Assembly: GCA_017632825.1 (NCBI GenBank)
Contig: JAGBQP010000124.1
Location: forward strand, 1 to 23,392
Origin: Prevotella sp.
GTDB taxonomy: Bacteria; Bacteroidota; Bacteroidia; Bacteroidales; Bacteroidaceae
Length of the DNA: 23,392 bases
Reading direction: 5' to 3'
Shown here one piece after another: positions 1 to 7,090 of the stretch. How positions within the stretch are numbered: position 1 is the stretch's first letter; the number at the start of each line of letters is the position of its first letter. The notes below the pieces were generated by a model. The model was given only the letters and a program-made list of their open reading frames with translations. It searched no databases and was not told the origin of the DNA. The position numbers and the translations under genes were made by a program.

Positions 1-543
1 CTTGATAGTAGCCACACCTTTATTGATTTTAGCGGCGGGCAGCGTCTCGTCCTTGGCATATTTTACGTTTTGCCACTCGGCGGGAAGCACCAGTTTCTCC
101 TGTGTCTTGCCGTCACAGATGTTCCAGAACTTAAAATCCTGCTCTGCTTCGCTCTCCAAGAAGTCTATCTTCTTCGTGTCCATAGGTACCGGCTGGAAGT
201 GGAGTGCCAGACGAGCCGTTCCGCTCTCGGGCATCCAGAAGAGTGAGTCGGGTGTTAGGTCCGTCTCCTGCTCGTTGGTTTTCAGACCACTTGTAATCGT
301 GTATTTTTTGCCATCGGGTGTCTGCAGATACGAGTTCTTGGCGAAGCGAATCCAGTTGTGAGGCGGGTAGTTGGCCGTGACGTGCAGCACGGTCTCTGTC
401 TGCTTCAGTTCCACCTTGGTGATTTTGAACTCAGTGTTGTACGCTCCCATGAAGGCCGAGGGGTTCTCCCAAACGACCTGCTTCTTGGCTGCTGCAGTCA
501 GCGTGACGAGGGTAAGCAGCATGGCTGATAATAATATTCTCAT
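1..543 (-). CDS. Secreted protein, probably TlpA-like thiol-disulfide family (N-terminal part)
   Basis: The frame begins with ATG at 543 and runs off the left edge after 181 residues, so the C-terminus is not visible. The first about 18 residues (MRILLSAMLLTLVTLTAAA) form a signal peptide. The mature part is beta-rich, with the segments WENPSAFMGAYNTEFKITKV near residues 25-45, NWIRFAKNSYLQ and LALHFQPVPMDTKKIDFLE. From memory this layout resembles the N-terminal domain of Bacteroidales thiol-disulfide (TlpA-like) proteins, where a thioredoxin fold with CxxC follows. That part lies outside the window, so the function is an inference. A clear TAnnTTTG element lies just upstream. The presence of a coding region is near certain and the family assignment is moderate. 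Confidence 0.7.
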   Translation of the reverse strand, partial: MRILLSAMLLTLVTLTAAAKKQVVWENPSAFMGAYNTEFKITKVELKQTETVLHVTANYPPHNWIRFAKNSYLQTPDGKKYTITSGLKTNEQETDLTPDSLFWMPESGTARLALHFQPVPMDTKKIDFLESEAEQDFKFWNICDGKTQEKLVLPAEWQNVKYAKDETLPAAKINKGVATIK

Positions 544-578
544 TATTGATATGTAGGTTTAGGTTATTATTGTCAGTG

Positions 579-586
579 CAAAGATA
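579..586 (-). promoter_or_regulatory. Bacteroidota -7 promoter element for the TlpA-like gene
   Basis: On the minus strand this reads TATCTTTG, an exact match to the TAnnTTTG consensus. It ends 36 bases before the ATG at 543, which predicts a leader of about 30 bases. No convincing TTTG -33 element is found at the usual spacing. Confidence 0.65.
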
Positions 587-644
587 ACACTTCCTGCTTA
601 TATATACGACTTGTCAAGCGAGAATATTGCAGGCTCTCCACGTT

Positions 645-708
645 TTTGAGTTTTTTAACAACGCCGTTCGTCGATTACACTGTTTTGCTCGACGAAAAAT
701 AACTCAAA
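645..708. repeat. Two-tier inverted repeat (hairpin or cruciform)
   Basis: An outer pair, TTTGAGTT (645-652) and AACTCAAA (701-708), encloses an inner pair, TTCGTCGA (667-674) and TCGACGAA (689-696), around a 14-base loop. All four arms pair perfectly, with unequal unpaired stretches of 14 and 4 bases between tiers. It lies just downstream, on the minus strand, of the decayed barrel gene. It may be that gene's old terminator or the remnant of a mobile element. Confidence 0.5.
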
Positions 709-735
709 GGCCGTATCTCAGCGTGCGAGAGAGGG

Positions 736-938
736 TTACAGGCGTTTCTTTCTGCATTACCCGCACCTGTTCCCTTGTACTTGCTTCGGGTGGTATTGAG
801 GTTGTAAGTCATTTGTAGTGTGATGCCGCGTGTCGTGTTGTGGTCGTTGCAGTCCTTGCTGGTCTCGACGCTGTGTGTACGCATCTGCCACTTTTTCAAG
901 GTTGGTGTTAAAGAGGTCGTTGATGGTGAGACTGAGAG
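736..938 (-). pseudogene. C-terminal remnant of a TonB-receptor-type outer-membrane barrel
   Basis: On the minus strand one frame reads SLTINDLFNTN. The adjacent frame then reads KKWQMRTHSVET and, further on, TLQMTYNLNTTRSKYKGTGA, ending near GNAE. Together these match the last strands of Bacteroidales TonB-dependent or OMP_b-brl_3 barrels, which typically end with TRSKYKGTGAG and then a short KxRL tail. A net one-base shift near 892-901 separates the first two pieces. A second shift near 745-750 puts the expected KKRL-stop (stop at 736-738) out of frame. The plug and most of the barrel are absent. At the other end the fragment abuts a truncated sigma-factor gene, so this is a non-functional relic. 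Confidence 0.75.
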
Positions 939-1052
939 CTAGCGCACCACGTCTTCAGCCTCTCTGTCATCGCCCAGCAAGATACTGGCCAGATGAATCA
1001 ACTCGCCGTAGTTCTGGCGGAAAAGCTCCTCAAGTATTCTCTGTTCAAGCAT
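939..1052 (-). pseudogene. N-terminal fragment of an ECF sigma factor
   Basis: ATG at 1052 opens a 37-codon frame, starting MLEQRILEELFRQNYGELIH and ending with LLGDDREAEDVVR before TAG at 939-941. It matches the start of sigma-70 region 2 of ECF sigma factors, with the typical LLGD.EAEDVV helix. An intact protein would be about 160-190 residues; here the rest of region 2 and all of region 4 are missing. Immediately past the break the sequence becomes the C-terminus of a TonB-receptor-type barrel. In Bacteroidales, ECF sigma genes often lead an operon with a receptor or barrel gene, so an internal deletion of such an operon is the simplest explanation (inference). Confidence 0.7.
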
Positions 1053-1289
1053 ATCAGTCTATTCATATATGCACCCCGCTTTAGAAATACTTCTATATAT
1101 AGGACACTTCAGAGCCATCGTTTTTTACGGAAACGCTAACTATTTTCTTTTTTTCTTGTTTTGACCAAGATTTTTGAGTGCAATGGTACAGATATTCCTG
1201 CTGCCGCATCAGCAAATTGTTGCAAAATCGCCGAAAGAACCGCTTATAAAAACTAAAGTATTGTACCTTTTTTACCCGAAAGTAATATG
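1053..1289. other. Intergenic stretch upstream of the sigma-factor remnant
   Basis: No gene is supported here. Toward the sigma remnant the sequence contains the palindrome CTATATATAG and a CGTTT/AAACG pair around CCGTAAAAAACGATGG on the minus strand. These could be what is left of an ECF-type promoter that once drove the sigma operon, but this is speculative. The rest is AT-rich with poly-T runs. Confidence 0.3.
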
Positions 1290-2141
1290 TTAGTCTCGCT
1301 GGTGTTTTTCAACCTCATATCCTTTCACGATAATCATTGGACAGGCAGGTAACTTTCTCATCTTTCCCTTTCTCTTGTTTCGGGCGTAGCTACTCTTGAA
1401 GTTGGCGGGGAAATAAAGGCCGCCTTTACCTTTCATATCTACCACACAGGCTGTTACGCAGTATTTCTTCTTGCCTTTCAGAATAACAGACTCTGACAGA
1501 CTGACGCTGAGTTGTTTGCCGTTGTCAGCAGGAGTAACACGTTTGTAAATGGGTTTATTTAAGACATTCACCAGTTTCTTCCCGCGAATCTCATAGCAGT
1601 TGAAACTCAATAAGCATTCGTCATATTTACACGAGGCTATGGAAATTATCATATCGGTTAGCAGATAGTCTTTTCCATTCTTGAATATCGGACCCCATTC
1701 CACATCACCTTTATGGGTACCCACAAACCCCGTTTTACTCGCCCTAACCCACGATTTTCCAGAGAGCGTATGGGGCTTGTTTTTCTTTCCTACTACCACC
1801 TCAGCCAGTTCTATGACTTTGTCCGGAAGTGTTATCGTCAGTTCTTCGCCGCTGGCGTACATCCGATAAGGTATACTTACTGTCTGATAGGAAACATGAC
1901 TGAAACTCAGTTTGTCTTTGCGTCCTTTGGGAATAGTCAAAGTAAAGTTTCCTTGTGCATCAGAGATGACACCTACGCTGGATGACTGGTCCTCGCCGTC
2001 TTCTTCTATCCCGATGCTAACGTATTCAATTCCAGCACCACGTTCGTTCACAACGCGACCTTTAACTGTGGTCTGAGCCTTTACCGGCAATACTTCTGTA
2101 AAGATAGCAAACAAAATTGCTGCGAAAAGATTCCATTTCAT
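1290..2141 (-). CDS. Secreted protein with N-terminal carboxypeptidase-like regulatory domain
   Basis: I start this at ATG 2141 because it gives a clean signal peptide (MKWNLFAAILFAIFTEVLPVKA, cleaved before QTT). An in-frame ATG at 2186 is possible but would leave almost no leader after the promoter at 2197. The protein has 283 residues. After the signal, VKGRVVNERGAGIEYVSIGI and later DAQGNFTLTIPKG are typical of the CarboxypepD_reg-like beta sandwich found at the N-terminus of Bacteroidota outer-membrane proteins. The remaining about 170 residues, lysine-rich toward the end, are not recognised. There is no barrel or catalytic motif, so the role is unknown; a surface or periplasmic structural protein is plausible. 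It is a single-gene unit with its own promoter. Confidence 0.8.
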   Translation of the reverse strand: MKWNLFAAILFAIFTEVLPVKAQTTVKGRVVNERGAGIEYVSIGIEEDGEDQSSSVGVISDAQGNFTLTIPKGRKDKLSFSHVSYQTVSIPYRMYASGEELTITLPDKVIELAEVVVGKKNKPHTLSGKSWVRASKTGFVGTHKGDVEWGPIFKNGKDYLLTDMIISIASCKYDECLLSFNCYEIRGKKLVNVLNKPIYKRVTPADNGKQLSVSLSESVILKGKKKYCVTACVVDMKGKGGLYFPANFKSSYARNKRKGKMRKLPACPMIIVKGYEVEKHQRD

Positions 2142-2196
2142 TTGGCTTTGCCTGTCTTCAGTTCTGATAAATTGGTGACATTTCATTAAACGGCTG

Positions 2197-2229
2197 CAAA
2201 TGTAGTGGTATTTGCCTAATATTTACAAT
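2197..2229 (-). promoter_or_regulatory. Promoter of the CarboxypepD_reg-like gene
   Basis: On the minus strand the -7 element is TACATTTG (2204 to 2197), followed by CAGCCG. A TTG -33 core lies at 2228-2226 with a 21-base spacer. It would give a leader of about 50 bases to ATG 2141, which supports that start over 2186. Confidence 0.65.
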
Positions 2230-2246
2230 GATTATCCGAAAAATGA

Positions 2247-2288
2247 ATACTATTTAACTTTAATAGTATAGAATTAACGAGTCGTTAA
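2247..2288. repeat. Two adjacent palindromes, operator-like
   Basis: ATACTATT (2247-2254) pairs perfectly with AATAGTAT (2262-2269) across 7 bases. Five bases further on, TTAACGA-G-TCGTTAA (2274-2288) is a perfect palindrome with a one-base centre. They lie upstream of the minus-strand promoter at 2197-2229, a plausible position for a regulator. TTAACGA also occurs as a direct repeat at 17463-17480. Confidence 0.45.
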
Positions 2289-2436
2289 GATAAGTGCATT
2301 GCTCTTGTTCACGTCTTTTTTCCAAAATATGTGATCTCACTGAACATAGTGTTATTCCCTAAAAACGCTGAATCAAAATAGTTTCATTGTTTCACTGCAA
2401 CAGTTTTAGGCTTACAATCGCCGTTTCTGTATAATA

Positions 2437-2472
2437 AAGAGGGCGATGCAGCTATTGCGGCATCGCCCTCTT
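2437..2472 (-). terminator. Rho-independent terminator of the porin gene
   Basis: AAGAGGGCGATGC (2437-2449) and GCATCGCCCTCTT (2460-2472) form a perfect 13-bp GC-rich stem with a 10-base loop. It lies 20 bases after the porin stop. On the minus strand it is followed by a T-rich run (TTTATTATA). Confidence 0.85.
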
Positions 2473-2492
2473 CGTTAAGTGTTTTGTGTCCG

Positions 2493-3530
2493 TTAGAAAC
2501 GGAAGTCGAGCTCGACGTCAAACATGTTGTAATTGTGCTTGTCGGGGTTAGCGATAGTACGGTCGTTAACGCGGGCATACTCCAGATTAATCTGCAGGTT
2601 CTTGGTGAAGATATAGTCGGCACCAACTTCGTACATGGTCTTCGACTGTCCCCATTCCTTAGCCTCACGATACAGGTCGTAGCGGGCCTTTACATGCATC
2701 TTGTTCTTCTGGACGGGAGCGATGCAGAGGGCATAGATACCGTCGGCCTTGTCGCTGGTGTGAGCGGCGTTCCATCCCTGATTGTGGATGTACTCTGTGC
2801 GGAAGGTCCAATCGTTGGCTGTGTATTCGCCAGAGATAGCATAGCGGTTCTTCTCGCCTACAGCGGCACGAGTGCCCGTCCATCCGAAGGCACCGATGCG
2901 CATACCCTTGACAGGCATTACCCATACGCCGCCGATGATGTCCTTGCGATTGTCCTTATCCTTCTGGTTGATACCTTCACCATTGAAAGCACCTACTTGA
3001 TAATGCACCAGATTGCGGCCGTTGCTGTTCTTCAGAAAGTCACCTTGAATCTGCACACCGATATCGCGGCCATTAGAGGCGTTGCCACCGCTACGGTCAG
3101 AGAATCCTGCCAGCTTGCTGACATTCTGTGAGTAGCTCATGAAACCCTGCGTGATGGGGTGCATGGGGTTCTCGAACGTGAAGGGACGCTTGAACTGACC
3201 GGCCTTCACCTTGAAGAATTCGTACTTCTGCCACTCTCCGAAGAGGTCTACAAGGCGGATGTCGGTTGAACTCTTGTCGGGATCGTAGGTGTTACCATTG
3301 ATCTGCATCTGAACCTTCCAGTAGAAATCCTCGTGAGCACGGCCTTCCAGTGCCATACGCACCAGACGCAGGTTGAAAGCGTTGCTCTCTGCTCCGTCCT
3401 TGTCGCTGGCCTGATACTGTACCATACCATAGCCGCTGAATTTAATGTTGTCATACCACTTGGCTGACTTTTCTTGTGCATTGACTGTCAATGCGAGAGC
3501 CACGAGGGCTGCTGTAAATAGTTTCTTCAT
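2493..3530 (-). CDS. OprO/OprP-type outer-membrane porin
   Basis: This is a 345-residue protein with a signal peptide (MKKLFTAALVALALTVNA before QEKSAKW). The mature sequence alternates beta strands typical of the phosphate-selective porin O/P family: FSGYGMVQYQ near residue 32, FNLRLVRMALEGRA, DFYWKVQMQING, VKAGQFKRPFTFENP and, near the end, YEVGADYIFTKNLQINLEYA. It ends in FRF, a terminal aromatic as expected for barrel insertion. It should form a trimeric 16-strand channel in the outer membrane. Substrate choice cannot be read from the sequence: family members transport anions or are general pores. It is transcribed alone, with a strong promoter upstream and a terminator downstream, divergently from the T9SS operon. 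Confidence 0.88.
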   Translation of the reverse strand: MKKLFTAALVALALTVNAQEKSAKWYDNIKFSGYGMVQYQASDKDGAESNAFNLRLVRMALEGRAHEDFYWKVQMQINGNTYDPDKSSTDIRLVDLFGEWQKYEFFKVKAGQFKRPFTFENPMHPITQGFMSYSQNVSKLAGFSDRSGGNASNGRDIGVQIQGDFLKNSNGRNLVHYQVGAFNGEGINQKDKDNRKDIIGGVWVMPVKGMRIGAFGWTGTRAAVGEKNRYAISGEYTANDWTFRTEYIHNQGWNAAHTSDKADGIYALCIAPVQKNKMHVKARYDLYREAKEWGQSKTMYEVGADYIFTKNLQINLEYARVNDRTIANPDKHNYNMFDVELDFRF

Positions 3531-3597
3531 TCCTTTTTTTCGTATGATTAAATTTGTCTTATTTCCGTTATTTCTTCAATAATATGCAATTGGCTTG

Positions 3598-3628
3598 CAA
3601 AATTACCAAAAAACTTTGGTTTTTCAAA
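3598..3628 (-). promoter_or_regulatory. Porin promoter, near-perfect Bacteroidota consensus
   Basis: On the minus strand TTTG (3628-3625), a 19-base spacer, then TAATTTTG (3605-3598) match the -33/-7 consensus. The leader to ATG 3530 is about 60 bases. Two overlapping inverted repeats cover the -33 and spacer: ACCAAA/TTTGGT (3605-3620) and ACTTTG/CAAAGT (3613-3630). They may be an operator. Confidence 0.75.
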
Positions 3629-3717
3629 GTATAATGCCGGAAATCTTTAAAAACGGTTTTCATTCAGAGTCGTTAGAAATATACAATAAATCTTGTGGAC
3701 TTCACGTTATAATAAAT

Positions 3718-4656
3718 GTGTTAAGTCGAAAACTGTTTCTTGCCGTACTGTTGCTGATGCCTTTTGTCTGCATAAAAGCACAGTATGATCCGTCGTTCAG
3801 TCACTATTGGGCGATGGAGACGTCGTATAATCCGGCAGCAGCAGGCAAATCGTCGCTGTTGAATGTGTCTGCTGCTTACAATATGACGATGGCAGGTTTC
3901 AAGCGTAACCCGAAAACGATGTATGTGGGCAGTGACATGCCGTTTTATGCTTTCGGTACCTATCATGGTGTAGGCGTGCAGATTTTGAACGATGCTATCG
4001 GCTTGTTTTCGCACAAGAAGTTGGCCCTGCAGTATGCTTATAAGCAGAAGCTTCTGGGCGGAACGCTCAGTGTTGGTGTGCAGGGCGGTTTGCTTAGTGA
4101 GCAGTTCGATGGATCTGACTTGGATCTTGAGGAGAACGGCGACCTTGCCTTTGCAACTGGTCAGGCTACGGGTACAGGTATCGACCTTGGTGCAGGTCTC
4201 TATTACACAAATAGTGATTGGTATGTTGGCGTTTCTGCTTTGCACCTGACGGCACCTACCGTCGAACTGGGTGAAACTAATGAATTAGCCATCTCGCGTT
4301 CATATTATTTTACGGGAGGATACAATATTAAGTTAAGAAATCCGTTTCTAACAATACACACATCTGTCTTCGGCGTTAGCGATGGCGTGGCCTACAAAGG
4401 GCAACTGACGGGACGTTTGAAGTACACTCACGATGAAAAGATGATGTATGCAGGTGTGTCTTATAGCCCTTCGAACTCCGTGACGCTGCTGCTCGGCGGC
4501 AATTTTCACGGCGTCACGTTGGGCTACAGCTACGAGGCCTACACGACAGCTATCAACATTGGTAATGGCAGTCATGAGTTGTTCGTGGGGTATCAGACAG
4601 AGTTGAACCTCTTCAAGAAAGGCCGTAATAAACACCAAAGTGTGAGAATACTGTAA
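3718..4656 (+). CDS. porP: Type IX secretion system outer-membrane protein PorP/SprF family
   Basis: The protein opens with YDPSFSHYWAMETSYNPAAAG directly after a signal peptide, the hallmark of PorP/SprF proteins, and continues as alternating beta strands ending in GSHELFVGYQTELNLF. I place the start at GTG 3718 (MLSRKLFLAVLLLMPFVCIKA, 312 residues). The open frame extends upstream to an ATG at 3595, but that would put 41 unlikely residues before the signal peptide. PorP is a barrel that associates with the T9SS core, and PorP-like proteins help anchor the machine or its substrates. It is the first gene of porP-gldK-gldL-gldM-gldN, the same order as the por cluster of Porphyromonas gingivalis. 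I see no exact TAnnTTTG upstream, so the operon promoter is unresolved. Confidence 0.9.
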   Translation: MLSRKLFLAVLLLMPFVCIKAQYDPSFSHYWAMETSYNPAAAGKSSLLNVSAAYNMTMAGFKRNPKTMYVGSDMPFYAFGTYHGVGVQILNDAIGLFSHKKLALQYAYKQKLLGGTLSVGVQGGLLSEQFDGSDLDLEENGDLAFATGQATGTGIDLGAGLYYTNSDWYVGVSALHLTAPTVELGETNELAISRSYYFTGGYNIKLRNPFLTIHTSVFGVSDGVAYKGQLTGRLKYTHDEKMMYAGVSYSPSNSVTLLLGGNFHGVTLGYSYEAYTTAINIGNGSHELFVGYQTELNLFKKGRNKHQSVRIL

Positions 4657-4701
4657 CACTTCGCTCATGAAGAATAAATAACGAAAAGTGATTATAGAAA
4701 T

Positions 4702-6147
4702 ATGAAAAAACTGACGATAGGACTTTGTGCTACTGCACTGCTGTTGCTGACGAGCTGCTTCGGGGGTAAGTTGGCATCGCAGCAAGGTGGCGAAGTGACA
4801 GGTTCGGGTGGCAAAGCTTTCTCCGAACCAGCACCCTATGGTATGGTGCTTGTCAAGCGTGGTCATCTGCGTATGGGTATTGAGAACCAAGACTCCCTGT
4901 GGGGCAAGGAGACTCCTGTTCGTGATATCTCGGTTGACGGTTTCTGGATGGACGATACCGAGATTACAAACTCGGAGTACAAGCAGTTTGTGAACTATGT
5001 TCGCGACAGTATCCTGCGTGAGCGTTTGGCAGACCCCAACTATGGTGGCGATGAGTCTTACAAGATTGAGGAAGACAAGAACGGAGACCCCGTTACGCCC
5101 CATCTGAATTGGAAGAAGGCGCTGCCACGTAAACCCAACGAAGACGAGCTGCGTGCCATAGAGAGTCTTTATGTTACCAACCCTGTGACGGGTGAGAAAA
5201 TGCTCGATGCCTCGCAGATGAACTATCGTTACGAGGTGTACGACTATACGACGGCTGCCCTACGTCGCAATCGCTTGAATCCAGAAGAGCGTAACCTGAA
5301 CACAGATGTGACCGTTGACCCTAACGAAAAGGTATGGATATCGAAGGATACAGCCTATATCGACGATGAGGGTAAAATCGTGCGTGAGACCATCAATCGC
5401 GAGCTGACTGGTCCCTGGGATTTCCTGAACACATACATTGTTAATATATACCCTGACACGACCTGCTGGGTCAATGATTTTCCCAATGCCGACAACGAGG
5501 TATATATGCGCAATTATTTCTCCAACCCTGCCTACAATGACTATCCCGTGGTAGGCGTGACATGGGAACAGGCCAATGCATTCTGTGCCTGGCGTACCGA
5601 GTATCTGCTGAAGGGACTTGGTCCCGCAGCACGCTATGTTCAGCGCTACCGTCTGCCGACTGAGGCCGAATGGGAATATGCTGCCCGCGGTAAGGATGGT
5701 ACGGAATTTCCGTGGGAGAATGAAGATGTGGCAACGGGCAAGGGCTGTTTCTTTGCCAACTTCAAGCCCGATGATGGAAATTATACCAAAGATGGTAACC
5801 TGATTACGTCAAAGGTAGGTATCTATAATGCCAACACTAACGGTCTCTTTGATATGGCTGGCAATGTGGCAGAATGGACCTCTACCATCTTTACTGAGGC
5901 TGGCGTTGATGCCATGAACGATGTGAACCCGCAGTTGAAGTACAATGCTGCTAAGGAAGACCCTTATCGTCTGAAGAAGAAGTCCGTTCGAGGCGGCTCA
6001 TGGAAAGATCCTGAGAGCTATATTCGTTCGGCCTGGCGAAGCAGCGAGTTCCAGAACCAGCCCCGTTCTTACATTGGTTTCCGCTGTGTGCGCAGTCTGG
6101 CTAACACTACCAGTGAGAAGCTGAAACTGAACACGGGAAAGAAATAA
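4702..6147 (+). CDS. gldK: T9SS ring lipoprotein GldK/PorK
   Basis: The protein has 481 residues. A lipoprotein signal ends in the lipobox LTSC with the lipidated Cys at residue 19. The body is a formylglycine-generating-enzyme-like (FGE-sulfatase) fold: MVLVKRGHLRMGIENQDS near residue 50, GFWMDDTEITNSEYKQFV, then YRLPTEAEWEYAARG, NGLFDMAGNVAEWTS and SVRGGSWKDPES, ending YIGFRCVRS. In GldK this fold is structural. With GldN it forms the large periplasmic ring under the outer membrane that is part of the T9SS translocon. The long charged insert between about residues 105 and 290 is usual for GldK compared with plain FGE proteins. It lies 45 bases after porP and 32 bases before gldL, on the same strand. 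Confidence 0.96.
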   Translation: MKKLTIGLCATALLLLTSCFGGKLASQQGGEVTGSGGKAFSEPAPYGMVLVKRGHLRMGIENQDSLWGKETPVRDISVDGFWMDDTEITNSEYKQFVNYVRDSILRERLADPNYGGDESYKIEEDKNGDPVTPHLNWKKALPRKPNEDELRAIESLYVTNPVTGEKMLDASQMNYRYEVYDYTTAALRRNRLNPEERNLNTDVTVDPNEKVWISKDTAYIDDEGKIVRETINRELTGPWDFLNTYIVNIYPDTTCWVNDFPNADNEVYMRNYFSNPAYNDYPVVGVTWEQANAFCAWRTEYLLKGLGPAARYVQRYRLPTEAEWEYAARGKDGTEFPWENEDVATGKGCFFANFKPDDGNYTKDGNLITSKVGIYNANTNGLFDMAGNVAEWTSTIFTEAGVDAMNDVNPQLKYNAAKEDPYRLKKKSVRGGSWKDPESYIRSAWRSSEFQNQPRSYIGFRCVRSLANTTSEKLKLNTGKK

Positions 6148-6179
6148 TAATGCCGTAATAACGTAAAACGTAATATCGT

Positions 6180-7049
6180 ATGACACAGTATAGTAAATAC
6201 AACGTCGTCTATCGTCTGCAGAAGTGGATGGATAGCGTGCCCGGACAGACCTTCTTGAACTATGCATATAGCTGGGGTGCCTCTATTGTGATTCTAGGTA
6301 CACTCTTTAAACTGACTCACATGGATGGTGCCGATTTCTTCCTGTTCTTAGGTATGGGAACGGAGGTATTCGTGTTCTTTATCTCTGCCTTTGACCGTCC
6401 CTTTGACAAGTCTGCCGACGGTATGGATCTGCCGACACACATAGAAAAGGGTAATGTGACTGGCGTACAGTCTGTTGGAACTGTTGCAGGCAGCGCTGAG
6501 CTACCTGAGGGAGTAGAAGGCACGGACTATCATGGTCCTGCTGTCATTGGCGGAGGTCCCACTGTTATTGGCGGTGGCGGTACCGTTATTATAGGTGGCG
6601 GTGGTGGACAGGCTGCTGCACTGACGGAAGGTGCAGAACAGGCTACTGTTGATACTGAGGCTATTGCTGCTGTGTCATCATCGGTGACCACTGTTGCTGG
6701 CGGCATTGTGACACCACCAGTACCTGTGAATCCCGAGCTGGAGGAGGCTACGAGCAACTATGTTGACGAGCTGAAGAACCTTACAGAGATGTTGCATAAG
6801 GTGTCGGAGCAGAGCGAGCGTTTGTCGCGTGATAGCGAAGAGATGGAGAATCTCAACCGTACGCTTACCGGTATCTGCAAAATCTATGAGATGCAGCTCA
6901 AGGGTGCTTCACAGCAGATTGGTACCATCGACGAGATTAACGAACAGACCAAGCGCATGGCCGACCAGATTGCTGAGCTGAACCAGATATATGCTCGTAT
7001 GATTGAGGCCATGACTGTGAATATGCCGAAGGTGGGACCACAGTCCTAA
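6180..7049 (+). CDS. gldL: T9SS inner-membrane motor protein GldL/PorL
   Basis: The protein has 289 residues. Two transmembrane helices lie near residues 33-48 (ASIVILGTLFKLTH) and 53-71 (FFLFLGMGTEVFVFFISAF). They carry the charged residues K44, H47 and E62 expected in the proton-conducting membrane part of GldL. A cytoplasmic domain follows, with a Gly/Val-rich stretch (121-143, three VIGGG-like units), an Ala/Thr/Val-rich linker, and a long predicted coiled coil from about 186 to 280. GldL forms a pentamer around a GldM dimer and converts proton flow into motion powering secretion (family knowledge). It sits 32 bases after gldK and 41 bases before gldM. The Gly-rich insert looks unusually long and repetitive. 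Confidence 0.95.
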   Translation: MTQYSKYNVVYRLQKWMDSVPGQTFLNYAYSWGASIVILGTLFKLTHMDGADFFLFLGMGTEVFVFFISAFDRPFDKSADGMDLPTHIEKGNVTGVQSVGTVAGSAELPEGVEGTDYHGPAVIGGGPTVIGGGGTVIIGGGGGQAAALTEGAEQATVDTEAIAAVSSSVTTVAGGIVTPPVPVNPELEEATSNYVDELKNLTEMLHKVSEQSERLSRDSEEMENLNRTLTGICKIYEMQLKGASQQIGTIDEINEQTKRMADQIAELNQIYARMIEAMTVNMPKVGPQS

Positions 7050-7054
7050 AGAAT

Positions 7055-7081
7055 CTAGATATACTAGAAAACCTAGAAAGA
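7055..7081 (+). repeat. Nine-base tandem repeat in the gldL-gldM spacer
   Basis: CTAGA occurs at 7055, 7064 and 7073, exactly nine bases apart, so the unit is CTAGAnAnn repeated three times. It fills most of the 41-base spacer between the two genes. Confidence 0.55.
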
Positions 7082-7090
7082 CAATAAGAA

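Noticed and set aside
645..708. Integron attC-like site
   Set aside because: The nested arms are reminiscent of attC, but the outer arms do not carry the AAC and GTT core triplets in the required positions and no integrase or cassette array is present.
627..818. A 63-codon plus-strand open frame in the decayed region
   Set aside because: The opposite strand encodes recognisable receptor remnants, so this frame is incidental.
2484..3131. A 215-codon plus-strand open frame opposite the porin
   Set aside because: It is entirely antisense to a well-supported porin with its own promoter and terminator. No promoter or signal supports the reverse frame.
4348..5103. A 251-codon minus-strand open frame across the end of porP and start of gldK
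   Set aside because: It is antisense to two clearly conserved genes, spans their spacer and has no recognisable domain. It is explained by the codon bias of the real frames.
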